A stretch of 64,000 bases of DNA from Collimonas sp. PA-H2 (GTDB taxonomy: Bacteria; Pseudomonadota; Gammaproteobacteria; Burkholderiales; Burkholderiaceae_D): contig NZ_PDBX01000001.1 of assembly GCF_002564105.1 (NCBI RefSeq), positions 1,054,001 to 1,118,000 on the forward strand, read 5' to 3'. A program made the translations under genes and the position numbers. The notes beneath the pieces were generated by a model. It had not been told where the DNA came from, did no database searches, and was given only the letters and a program-made list of their open reading frames with translations. Positions within the stretch are counted from its first letter, which is position 1, and each line of letters begins with the position of its first letter. Shown in pieces: positions 53,524 through 62,800 of the stretch.

Positions 53524-54867
53524 ATGAAAAAAAATATTCTGGCGCAAGCCATTGCATTGGCCTTGATGGCAAGTCCGCTGGCAGCGTCCGCCAGCGAAGC
53601 GGAATTGCTGAAGCGGCTCGACAAGCTGGCTGCTGAAGTCGAGCAGCTCAAGGCCGAGCTGGCCGCCACCAAGAAGAAAACCGACACGGTTGAACAACGT
53701 CAGGATGCGCTGGCAGCCGCGCCGGCTGCGCCAGCAGCGGTCGCGGTCGCTGCGGCACCAGCCGCCGCTGCGCCGGTCTCGATGGCAGCAGCTTCGCCTG
53801 CGACCATGCTGGGACCGAATACAGTGCTGTCAAGTTACGGCGAGGTCAATTACACCCGCCCGCGTCATGACAGCAGCAAGGCCCAGACCGACGTTGCCCG
53901 CGCCGTGATCGGCATCACTCATCGCTTCGACGAAAAGACCAAGATGGTGGCTGAGTTCGAATGGGAGCACGCCGTCACTTCGGCCAGCGACAAGGGCGAG
54001 ACTGAGGTCGAGCAGCTGTATGTCGAGCGCGAATTCAACAACGGCTTGCGCGCCAAGGGCGGCTTGTTCCTGATCCCGGCTGGCCTGCTCAACACCAACC
54101 ACGAACCGACCGCTTATTACGGCGTCTATCGCAACTTTGTCGAAACCGCGATCATTCCATCGACCTGGCGCGAAGCCGGGCTGGGCTTGTCGCAGACGCT
54201 GGACAACGGCTTGAGCTGGGACACCGGTCTGACCACCGGCTTCGACCTGAGCAAATGGGACGCGTCCTCGACCGACGGCCGTACTTCGCCTTTGGGCAGC
54301 ATCCACCAGGAAGGCCAGATGGCCAAGTCGCACGACCTGAGCGTGTTCGGCGCCTTGAACTGGCGCGGCGTGCCAGGCTTGCTGCTGGGCGGTTCGGTGT
54401 TTACCGGCAAAGTCGGACAAAAGACGCCGGATTTCGCGGCCCAGGATGCGCGCCTGACCTTGTGGGATCTGCATGCCCGCTATACTCCGGGCAAGTGGGA
54501 CTTGTCGGCGGTCTACGCGCGCGGCACCATCAGCAACACCGAAGCCTTGAACCAAACCTTCGCCGGCCAGCCGACGCCGGTGCCGTCGTCGTTCTACGGC
54601 TGGTATACGCAAGCCGCCTACCAGCTGTGGAAGAATTCCGACTACGCTCTGACGCCGTTTGTGCGCTATGAACGCTTCAACACCGCCAACGGCTACGCAG
54701 CGATGCCGGCCGGCCTGGCAGTCGCCACCGGACCGAACGAAGGCGTGTGGACTACCGGCCTCAACTTCAATGTCGGCGAAGGCGTGGTGCTGAAAGCCGA
54801 TTACCAGAAATTCAAGGTCGACACAGCCCGCGACCGCTTCAACCTCGGTCTGGGTTATGCTTTCTGA
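53524..54867 (+). CDS. Outer-membrane porin with N-terminal coiled coil
   Basis: 447 residues. Signal peptide (about 1-23, ending ASA), then a coiled coil (LLKRLDKLAAEVEQLKAELA, residues about 28-60), an Ala/Pro linker (about 60-95) and a beta-barrel of about 350 residues. The barrel ends in an aromatic residue (FNLGLGYAF), as outer-membrane barrels require. Repeated alternating strands (TKMVAEFEWEHA, NNGLRAKGGLFLIPAG, VVLKADYQKFKV) resemble phosphate-selective OprO/OprP-like porins. It lies 22 bp after the peroxidase gene and 9 bp before the FMN-binding gene. Confidence 0.88.
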   Translation: MKKNILAQAIALALMASPLAASASEAELLKRLDKLAAEVEQLKAELAATKKKTDTVEQRQDALAAAPAAPAAVAVAAAPAAAAPVSMAAASPATMLGPNTVLSSYGEVNYTRPRHDSSKAQTDVARAVIGITHRFDEKTKMVAEFEWEHAVTSASDKGETEVEQLYVEREFNNGLRAKGGLFLIPAGLLNTNHEPTAYYGVYRNFVETAIIPSTWREAGLGLSQTLDNGLSWDTGLTTGFDLSKWDASSTDGRTSPLGSIHQEGQMAKSHDLSVFGALNWRGVPGLLLGGSVFTGKVGQKTPDFAAQDARLTLWDLHARYTPGKWDLSAVYARGTISNTEALNQTFAGQPTPVPSSFYGWYTQAAYQLWKNSDYALTPFVRYERFNTANGYAAMPAGLAVATGPNEGVWTTGLNFNVGEGVVLKADYQKFKVDTARDRFNLGLGYAF

Positions 54868-54876
54868 TTTTAAATA

Positions 54877-55416
54877 ATGAAATCAAGCCATATAGCCACG
54901 CTGGCGGTCGCCGTCGGCGCCAGCTCCAGCGCCTTCGCCACCCAGTACCTGACGGTGGAGCAGGCGCAGCAAGCCATGTTTCCAGATGCCTCCGGCTTCA
55001 AGGACGCCAGCCTGCAGTTGTCGGGAGAGCAGATCAAGCAGGTTGAAAAGCTCTCCGGCCTGCCGGTGCGTTCGGTCGGCTGGCGGGTGTTTGCCGCCTA
55101 CAAGGGCGACGCCCAGCTGGGTTACGTGATCCTGGATGACGTGGTCGGCAAGTTTGAACTGATCTCGTATGCGGTGGCGGTCAATCCCGACGCCAGCATC
55201 AAGCAGATTGAAATCCTCGCCTACCGCGAGAGCCACGGCTTTGAAATCAAGAGCCCGGCATGGCGCAAGCAGTTCGTCGGCAAGAGCGCCGGCGCCGGCG
55301 GCCTCAGCATAGGCGACGGCATCGCCAGCATCAGCGGCGCTACCCTCTCCTGCACCCATGTGACCGACGGCGTGCGGCGCATCGCTGCGATCGCCCAGGT
55401 GATCCTGAAAAAATGA
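54877..55416 (+). CDS. Exported FMN-binding protein with covalent flavin site
   Basis: 179 residues with a signal peptide (about 1-21). The FMN-binding domain (about 70-175, RnfG/NqrC/NosR type) contains GYVILDDVVGKFELISYAVA and the flavinylation motif GDGIASISGATLS, where FMN would be joined by a phosphoester bond to Thr156. The modifying enzyme ApbE is encoded directly after it with a four-base ATGA overlap, a strong sign of function. A soluble periplasmic flavoprotein electron carrier is the best inference. Confidence 0.92.
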   Translation: MKSSHIATLAVAVGASSSAFATQYLTVEQAQQAMFPDASGFKDASLQLSGEQIKQVEKLSGLPVRSVGWRVFAAYKGDAQLGYVILDDVVGKFELISYAVAVNPDASIKQIEILAYRESHGFEIKSPAWRKQFVGKSAGAGGLSIGDGIASISGATLSCTHVTDGVRRIAAIAQVILKK

Positions 55417-56234
55417 GACGGCGGGCGCAACCCTGGCTGGGAACCCTGGTCGAGGTGACGCTGGCCGACAGCCTGGGCGAAGCAGAAGCGGCGCAAGCCT
55501 TCAACGCCGCTTTCGCGGCGATCGCCACGGTGCATCGCCTGATGAGCTTTCACGATGCCGCCAGCGATGTGGCCCGCATCAATCGCCTGGCGCCCGGCGG
55601 TGCTATCGCTGTCGATGCGCATACCGCGACCGTGCTGCGGATGGCGCTGGCGATGCAAGCGGCAAGCGGCGGCCTGTTCGACATCGCTTGCGCCTCCAGG
55701 CTGGTGGCATGGGGCTTGCTGCCGGCCGCCAGCCCGCCCGCCGCTGCGCACCATGGCGCCCGCTTGCACCTCGACGCACAAGGCATGGTGCACAAGCCGG
55801 CGCCGCTGCTGATCGACCTCGGCGGCATCGCCAAGGGCTATGCGGTGGACCTGGCGGTAGAGGCCCTGCGCGCGCTGCATATTGCTTCGGCCTGCGTCAA
55901 TGCCGGCGGCGATTTGCGGGTGCTAGGGCAAACCCCTTATCCAGTCATGATCCGCGATCCGCGCTCGCCTACCCGAAGCGGCGCCCGCATCGACCTGAAA
56001 GACGGCGCGCTGGCTACCTCAGGCAGCTATTTTTCGCAAAAGATGGTGGATGGATGCATGCGTTCGGCGCTGGTCGACGCCGGCAGCGGCAATGCGCTGG
56101 TCGACAGCCGCAGCGCCACGGTGCAGGCGCCCGACTGCATGACCGCGGACGCCTTGACCAAGCTGGTGCTGCTCAGCGCCGACCCGCAACATCCTTTATT
56201 GCAGCAGTTTGGCGCGACTGCTTTTATAATCTGA
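55413..56234 (+). CDS. apbE: FAD:protein FMN transferase (ApbE family)
   Basis: 273 residues from the ATG at 55413, which overlaps the stop of the FMN-binding gene. Features: RRRAQPWLGTLVEVTLADSL, RLMSFHDAASDVARINR, the FAD/Mg region DLGGIAKGYAVDLAVEALRA, NAGGDLRVLG and the late TADALTKLVLLS. It moves FMN from FAD to Thr of the SGAT motif. It has no obvious signal peptide or lipobox, unlike classical ApbE, so modification before export or an unusual export route is possible. The pair FMN-binding/ApbE suggests a dedicated modifying enzyme. Confidence 0.93.
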   Translation: MRRRAQPWLGTLVEVTLADSLGEAEAAQAFNAAFAAIATVHRLMSFHDAASDVARINRLAPGGAIAVDAHTATVLRMALAMQAASGGLFDIACASRLVAWGLLPAASPPAAAHHGARLHLDAQGMVHKPAPLLIDLGGIAKGYAVDLAVEALRALHIASACVNAGGDLRVLGQTPYPVMIRDPRSPTRSGARIDLKDGALATSGSYFSQKMVDGCMRSALVDAGSGNALVDSRSATVQAPDCMTADALTKLVLLSADPQHPLLQQFGATAFII

Positions 56235-56237
56235 GCG

Positions 56238-56732
56238 ATGCGCCAAATAAAACATCCTAAAAGCAGCCTGCATCACCCCGGCCTGCGCTCGCACGTCATG
56301 CGCTTCCGGCTGGAGCGCTGGCATCGCTTCAGCCTGTACGGCATCAGCGGCCTGCTGGTCACCAGCGGCATCCTGTGGCTGCTGGCCCGCTATTTCCTGC
56401 GCAGCGCCGGCGAGTTCGGCGAAACCGTCCATCCGCTTGAGCCATGGGCCATTAAACTGCATGGCGCCGCCGCCATGGCGACGCTGTTTTTCGTCGGCAG
56501 CCTGCTGAACAACCATATCCGGCGCGCCCATCATGCACGCCGCAACCGTTATTCCGGCTGGAGCATGGCGACGCTGCTGGCCTGGCTGACGCTGAGCGGC
56601 TATGCCCTATACTACCTGGCCAGCGAAGCCAGCCGGCCGCTCTGGTCAGCCGGCCACTGGGTCCCTGGCCTGCTGCTGCCGCTGCTGCTGGTATTGCATA
56701 TCGTCCTGGGGCGGCGCGCTGCCCGCCGCTAG
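56238..56732 (+). CDS. Four-helix membrane protein, possible b-type cytochrome
   Basis: 164 residues, about four membrane segments (30-53, 77-93, 106-128, 143-158). His residues lie at helix ends: His29 (ERWHRFSLYG), His75 (IKLHGAAAM), His93 and His154 (LVLHIVLGRR), a pattern consistent with heme b ligation as in cytochrome b561-like or DUF4405 proteins. It starts 3 bp after apbE. An inner-membrane electron entry point for the flavoprotein next door is plausible. Exact family not fixed. Confidence 0.7.
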   Translation: MRQIKHPKSSLHHPGLRSHVMRFRLERWHRFSLYGISGLLVTSGILWLLARYFLRSAGEFGETVHPLEPWAIKLHGAAAMATLFFVGSLLNNHIRRAHHARRNRYSGWSMATLLAWLTLSGYALYYLASEASRPLWSAGHWVPGLLLPLLLVLHIVLGRRAARR

Positions 56733-56794
56733 CATCCGCGGAACCGGCGGTTCAAGACAAGACCAGCAGCATCTCGAACCGCCTTGTGTCCGAC

Positions 56795-57886
56795 TTACTG
56801 CCACGCTGGATTATTTTCCGCGAAATACTCGTGGTTATCGGCATTGTCCAATGCTGAATCCGGATCGCTGGTGGCCAGACTGTGCGCGCCGCTTTGGCCG
56901 TAGACGTGGTCGCCGGTGCCGGCCACTACCGTGAAGTGGCTGGTTTCATGCACCAGCGTGCCGGACTTGGAGTCGGTGCCGTTAGCCGGCGCTTGCCAGT
57001 AGGCGCCGCACAGGTAGACTGTGTAAGGCTGGTCCGGATAGACATAAGCGTAAGTGCCGGAATCGGAACAGCTGCAATCGAATTTATACGACTGGCCGCC
57101 GAGCGCGCTGCTGATATTGCCGTAGTGGCTGGTCGCGGTCGCATAGCGGCCGCTGGTGACAGCGCCAAACCACCAAGTGTAGCGGCTGCCGGTCTTGTTG
57201 GCAGCCAGGTAGCTCTTGGCATTGGTGGCGATCGAGGCGGCGTCGCCGCGGGCCGTGGTCAGCGCGGTCTTCTGGCTGTTGCTGCAGCTGGCGAAGCTGG
57301 TCGAGCCGCTGGCGTTGATCGCTCCCAGCAGGTCGCCGGAAGTCTGCTTGGATGAAGGCGCCGGACCGCCGTCGACGGTCAGCGGCAACGCATTGGTTTC
57401 CAGCGTAATGCCGCCGCCAGCGCCGCCGGTCTTGGCCTGGACTGCATTGCCGGCTTCCCGCACCAAGGTCTCGGCGGTGCGCTTGTACTTGACTACGTAC
57501 TGGCCGCCGCGATACATCTCGTAGTAAGCGCTGAGGTCGACCTCGACCGCCCGGCTTTCATTCGGCTTGAGCGTGATGTAGTCCTTGTCGGTGGCCGGCT
57601 TGCGTTTCACCAGCCGTCCCACATAGCGCACCGGCTGGCCGCCCAGCGCGACGCTGAACAAATCGCCGCTGACGCCGTTCAGCGGCGTTTCCCAATTCAA
57701 AATGTGCAAAGGCGCCGCGCTGGTGTTGCTGATGGTGTACAGCACCTTGCCTGCGCCCGCATCGCCTTTCGCACTCGCTTCCTGGATCGTTACCTGAATA
57801 TCGGCCTTTGCTGCGTAAACCGAGCCGCTTACAACGATTGCCGCCACACACGTGACGCCTGCCAACCATCTCTGAAAACTGACCAT
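56795..57886 (-). CDS. Secreted M35-family (aspzincin) metalloprotease
   Basis: 363 residues with a signal peptide (about 1-26, ending VYAA). A propeptide-like N-terminal region (about 27-185) precedes the protease domain. The zinc motif HETSHF and the third ligand Asp in TGDHVYGQ define the aspzincin (deuterolysin, peptidyl-Lys endopeptidase) clan. The C-terminus (DNADNHEYFAENNP) is typical for the family. Cys pairs appear in FDCSCSDSGTY. Likely exported through the type II system. It is convergent with the membrane protein gene upstream. A short remnant of a related gene lies at about 59838-59875. Confidence 0.92.
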   Translation of the reverse strand: MVSFQRWLAGVTCVAAIVVSGSVYAAKADIQVTIQEASAKGDAGAGKVLYTISNTSAAPLHILNWETPLNGVSGDLFSVALGGQPVRYVGRLVKRKPATDKDYITLKPNESRAVEVDLSAYYEMYRGGQYVVKYKRTAETLVREAGNAVQAKTGGAGGGITLETNALPLTVDGGPAPSSKQTSGDLLGAINASGSTSFASCSNSQKTALTTARGDAASIATNAKSYLAANKTGSRYTWWFGAVTSGRYATATSHYGNISSALGGQSYKFDCSCSDSGTYAYVYPDQPYTVYLCGAYWQAPANGTDSKSGTLVHETSHFTVVAGTGDHVYGQSGAHSLATSDPDSALDNADNHEYFAENNPAWQ

Positions 57887-58171
57887 GGATTACCCCTCTT
57901 GAAGAGTTAAATGGACCCTTGCCCTATGAACACGGGTAAATTTATGCTATAGCACAAGGGAGGTAGTTGGCATCCTGGCAAAGTTAACAGGATGTCACGG
58001 CCGTCTGCGCACGCCCGGAAGAGTCGCCGCAGGCATGCCGCTTTCCAGAATCGACGGCGCCAAGTGGCTCTACCGCAAGCAGCACAAACGGACTAACATC
58101 GTTAACAGGGATCCGCCATTGGCTCAATTGCCGGCGCCGGATCCGCCGCAGCCGACCATCAAGGAGACCCC
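57887..58171. other. Divergent spacer
   Basis: 285 bp between the divergent protease and aminotransferase genes. It should hold both promoters, but no certain promoter element is called. AAGGAGA upstream of 58172 is the aminotransferase ribosome site. Confidence 0.4.
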
Positions 58172-59515
58172 ATGCCCAGCCCGCTGAATACCGACCATTT
58201 CTGGATGCCGTTTACCGCCAACCGCCAATTCAAGAGCAAGCCGCGCATGCTGGTGTCGGCATCAGGCATGTACTACACCAGCGACGACGGCCGCCAGATC
58301 CTGGACGGTACGGCCGGCCTGTGGTGCAGCAATGCCGGCCACTGCCATCCGAAGATCGTCGAGGCGATCCAGAAGCAGGCAGCAACCATGGACTTTGCAC
58401 CGGTGTTCCAGATGGGCCACCCTGTGGCTTTCGAAGCCGCCAGCGCACTGGTTGCCATCGCGCCGGAAGGCTTGAACCGGGTGTTCTTTTGCAATGACGG
58501 CTCGGAGTCGGTGGATACCGCGCTGAAGATCGCGCTGGCCTATCACCGGGTACGCGGCGACGGCATGCGCACGCGCCTGATCGGCCGCGAGCGCGGCTAT
58601 CACGGCGTCGGCTTCGGCGGCATTGCAGTCGGTGGCATCGCCGGCAACCGCAAACACTTCGGGCCGACCCTGGCCGGCGTCGACCATCTGCGCCATCCGC
58701 TGGATATCGCGCGCAATGCGTTTTCGCGCGGCTTGCCGGAGCACGGCGCCGAGATCGCCGACGAGTTTGAACAGCGCCTGCTGGCGCTGCACGATCCAGC
58801 CACCGTGGCTGCTCTGATCGTCGAACCTATCCAAGGCTCGACCGGCGTCATCCTGCCGCCCAAGGGCTACCTGCAAAAGCTGCGCGCCATCTGCGACAAG
58901 TACGGCATCCTGCTGATTTTCGACGAAGTGATCACTGGCTTCGGCCGCCTCGGCGCGCCGTTTGCAGCCGACTATTTCGGCGTGGTGCCGGACATGATCT
59001 GCTGCGCCAAGGGCCTCACCAACGCCAGCGTGCCGATGGGCGCGGTGATCGTGCGCCAGGATATCCACGACGCCTTCATGAGCGCCGCCAACGAGAACGC
59101 CATCGAATTCTTCCATGGCTATACCTATACCGCCCACCCTCTGGCGGCGGCCGCAGCAGTTGCGACCATGGAGGTCTACAAGAGCGAAAACCTGTTCGAC
59201 CGCGCCGCCGCCACGGCGCCGTATTTCGAGCAGGCGGCGCACAGCCTGAAAGGCCTGCCTTTCGTCAAGGATGTGCGCAATCTGGGACTGGTGTGCGGGA
59301 TTGAACTGGAATCGATTGCTGGCAAGCCGGGCGCGCGCGCCTTCGATGTCTTCCTCAAGTGTTTCTGGGAAAAAGGCGTGCTGACCCGCACCACCGGCGA
59401 CATCATCGCCCTGTCGCCGCCGCTGATCATCGAGCCGGGACAGATTGATCAGTTGTTCACGGCGATCGGCGACGTGCTGAAGGCGCAGTATGCGGCAAGC
59501 CCTACTGTCGCCTGA
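58172..59515 (+). CDS. Omega-amino acid:pyruvate aminotransferase (class III)
   Basis: 447 residues, with AAGGAG just upstream of the start. Class III PLP fold motifs: DGTAGLWCSNAGHCHPKIVE, FFCNDGSESVDTALKIALAY, RGYHGVGFGGIAVGG, IVEPIQGSTGV, LIFDEVITGFGRLG and the PLP-Lys in MICCAKGLTNASVPMG. FFHGYTYTAHPLAAAAAVAT follows. Overall features match beta-alanine/omega-amino acid:pyruvate transaminases. Cytoplasmic. It stands alone. Substrate choice (beta-alanine, GABA, putrescine) cannot be set from sequence. Confidence 0.92.
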   Translation: MPSPLNTDHFWMPFTANRQFKSKPRMLVSASGMYYTSDDGRQILDGTAGLWCSNAGHCHPKIVEAIQKQAATMDFAPVFQMGHPVAFEAASALVAIAPEGLNRVFFCNDGSESVDTALKIALAYHRVRGDGMRTRLIGRERGYHGVGFGGIAVGGIAGNRKHFGPTLAGVDHLRHPLDIARNAFSRGLPEHGAEIADEFEQRLLALHDPATVAALIVEPIQGSTGVILPPKGYLQKLRAICDKYGILLIFDEVITGFGRLGAPFAADYFGVVPDMICCAKGLTNASVPMGAVIVRQDIHDAFMSAANENAIEFFHGYTYTAHPLAAAAAVATMEVYKSENLFDRAAATAPYFEQAAHSLKGLPFVKDVRNLGLVCGIELESIAGKPGARAFDVFLKCFWEKGVLTRTTGDIIALSPPLIIEPGQIDQLFTAIGDVLKAQYAASPTVA

Positions 59516-59875
59516 GCGTCAAAAAAATGGCTCATCACGGACTGCGGGGTAGCAATAAATAGCGCGGGCAGATTTCTGCTCACGCTGAATTCACTCCTCA
59601 AATGATCGACCTTCTGCGTGGGCACGGGTGACCACCCTACGAGTTCTCGCCAATGAGATGGTTAGGCAAATCTGACGAAGTGGTCGGTATCCATTAGCTA
59701 TCTGCTCCTGTTCCAATATCCGACTTCTCATCGACACCCCTTCCCCTAGATCGCATAGGTATGAATCCCTAATTGATCCGAGTGATTTATGGTGGCACAG
59801 GGGCTTTGGTAGTTTTGCTGCAAACGAAACAGAACAATGATGTCCGGATCGCTGGCAGCCAGATTGCGCGCGTCT
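59516..59875. other. Gene-free region with a short M35-protease-like remnant
   Basis: 360 bp without a complete gene. On the minus strand at about 59838-59875 the translation RNLAASDPDI matches the HSLATSDPDS segment of the M35 protease (56795-57886), with obvious DNA similarity (TCCGGATCGCTGG is shared). No HExxH motif remains, so it is a relic. The rest shows no recognisable signal. Confidence 0.5.
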
Positions 59876-62800
59876 TCATGCTACCCCATAAAGACTGTTT
59901 GAAGGGTGCAGCCCCGGAGCGATAATAGCGTAACCTTTCTGCTCCGTCATTACCCAGTTATCGGCATTGTTTTTCCAATCCGGGCTGGTCAATCCGATTT
60001 CATTGTAAGGTTTGAAAAATTCTTCCATGGCTTGCTTATTCTGATCGGATTTACTGGGTTCAAAAATCTTCTCCGAAACATACACACCCGCGGCGCCAAC
60101 CGCGGTCAACCCCAGTGCGACCAGAAAGAACGGTCCTGAAGCCATATCGACAAAGGTGGCGGCTTCCACAAAACCTGCAGCACCCCAGAACGCTCCTCCT
60201 GCGGTTTCTACCGCGCCAAAGCCAACTACGCCATAATTGTTCCCCAAGGAATTGCCATACGCATCTTTCTCGTTGAAACCTCTGTATATATCCCTGACAC
60301 CCGAATAGATAGAAAGCGGTCCGGACAAAATATCCAATCCTGCAACGCCGGCCTTGAGCACCAAGCCCGTGTAGCCTAATCCTCTGGTCAATCCCGACGC
60401 GACTTTTTCAGTGGTGACATCAATCGTTCCCGTCAGCGCCACATTACCGCCAGCTTCGCTGGCTTGCACTGCCGCCTTTTGAATCGCCGGGTCTGAATAG
60501 ACAGGTGCGCTTGAATAGGTATTGATCGTCAAGCGGCCATAGGTTTCCAAGGTCGTCTCAGTACGTGCACCGCCCTTGGTCACGGTGGCTGCAATCCGGT
60601 CTGACAGTAAATCAGCTTCACTAACCGAGTATTTACCATTATTGATCAAGGCAGCCTTAACTGCGGCTTGATCCGATAAATTAACGCCGGTCAAGGCTTT
60701 CGCTTGCTTGCTGATTTCCTGGGTAAGCGGTGTCTGGGCACCGCCAGCGGCGCCGGTAGCCGGGCTATCGAGCAAAAATCCCAGCCTGGCCGTGTATTTG
60801 TTCTGGACCGCTGCCAGCTCATCGGCGCTCAGCTTCTTCGCCGCCGTGCTATAGCGCTCAGCAAAGGATTTCGTGTCATATTTAATGCCTGGAAAATATT
60901 TCTGCAATTGACCATTTTTGCTAAGTACATTGTCAAGCGCGGCCTTAACCGCATCCTTGTCTGTCGGATCCACCTTATCCAAGGCCGCGGTCAACGTTTT
61001 CACATCGGGGCGCAGGTTTTCCTTAAGTTCCGGCAGAATTTCTCCGTAAGTCTGGTACAGCGCTATCTTGTTTTTCGTTTCCGGAGAAGCGAGGATCATA
61101 CCGAGCCTAACGTAATGCTCGGCATAGGAACCGAAGATATCGATATAGTTGATGCAGGCGACAGTGGCATCCGGATCGCCATTTAACAGTTTAGTTTGGA
61201 AGTCAGTATCTCCCAAACGCTTGATCCCTGAAAGCACATCGATGGCACCGGCAATACTGCCCCATGCGCCAGCCTTGTTCAATGTCTCCGCCAGAGGCAA
61301 TAGCTTAGTAGGTGCCGATCCGTCTTTTCGAGCCTCGTCTAAAAATTCGGTATAGCTGGAAGGATCAGCGCCTCTGGCTTGAATGCGTTGCATCATCGTG
61401 AACATGTATTTGGCAAATTGCTTCATGTCGCTGTCCGACGTCCCGGCCAAGAAGCCGCCAAGGCGTGCGGTCCAGCGCGACATATTCAATACAAAATAAG
61501 CGGCCGCGGCGCCTGCTTTGGGATCAACGGTGCCAAGCTTGACGTCATAAGTTTCGTGATACAGGTTCAGTCCCAGCTTTTCAGCTGCCGTATCGGCAAT
61601 CTTAGGATTGAATGTGCGTATGGTCGCCAAAGCGTCATTTATCTGCTGTTTTTGCTGATCATCTGGCAGCGTCATAAGCCATTTTGTATACGCAGGCGAA
61701 GTAATGTAGTCGGACCAGCCCTGCGCAACATTGGTGGAGTTAAATTGCGTACTGGCACCCTGATTGATGGCAGTCTCCAGCGATGCCCGGTCCAGGTTTT
61801 TGGTGAGCGCCAGGTCGGTCGGCTGGGCTCCACTGGTATCGTCCAGCGCGGCGCGCATCTCTGCAACTTTGTGCAAAGCATCCCAAGCGGCCTTCGCCGA
61901 AGCTGGCGCATCGGCACTGAGGGCGACGCCTTGAGGTAATGTCCCAGGCACAACAGGTGCCGGGCCAGGAGTTGCCGTTGGCAATCCGTTGGACACTGCA
62001 GGGCTGGCCGGCGCTGTCAGATAAGGCGCTACTGCTTTGGCATATTCAATGGCTTGCCGGTTCGATATGCCCATCAACTCGAAAGCCTGGTTGACAGCAT
62101 CGGAGCGCTGTTGCGCAGTCAATTCTGGATGCGTCTTCGCCAGATACGCTAATTGCGCATTCACGCCGTAAGGCTTAACGCTGAGCGAAATTGCCATGGC
62201 GTGAGCGTTCGCCGTGGTCTGGATATTGGCCACCACATCGAGACTGACATTGGCCAGATCGGGCTGGTCAATTATCGCTTTTGCTGCGGGCACACCTTGT
62301 AACAAACCTGGGTTGAACAGCCCGCCCGATAAATATTTTTGCGGCGCAGCGGCCAGTGCTTGCGGATTGATCATGCCATTGATGAGCCCGCTAATGGTCA
62401 AAGATTTCAGATCAATATTGCCGCGGTTTTGCGTGTCTGGCGAGACAGGGGTCAACGTCACAGGGGCAGGGGTAGTTGGACTCGCTGTTGGCGCAGGAGC
62501 AGCAGGCGAACTGCCTGACGGCGTAGGAACCGGGCCTGTCTGCGCCGGGACCGGAATGATAGCTGGCGCCTTAGGAACCGGATCACCGTTCACAGCGGCC
62601 CATAACAAGGGTTTTTGCGTGGTGCTGATCGGCGTCGGAAAATATTTCACGGTCAAGCCATCGGTGATGGCTTGATAGTCTTTACCCATCTGATCTGTAA
62701 ACGCCGTATTTTTGCTGTAAGCGAGCAGACTTGCTTGAACTTTTGGCAAGTCGATAATCCCGTTGGTAACAGTAAAGCCCGGCATGGCGTCAGTTTTGTA

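Noticed and set aside
56746..56783. Weak inverted repeat between the convergent membrane protein and protease genes
   Set aside because: Only 8-bp arms with a 22-base loop and no T-run, so not enough to call a terminator.
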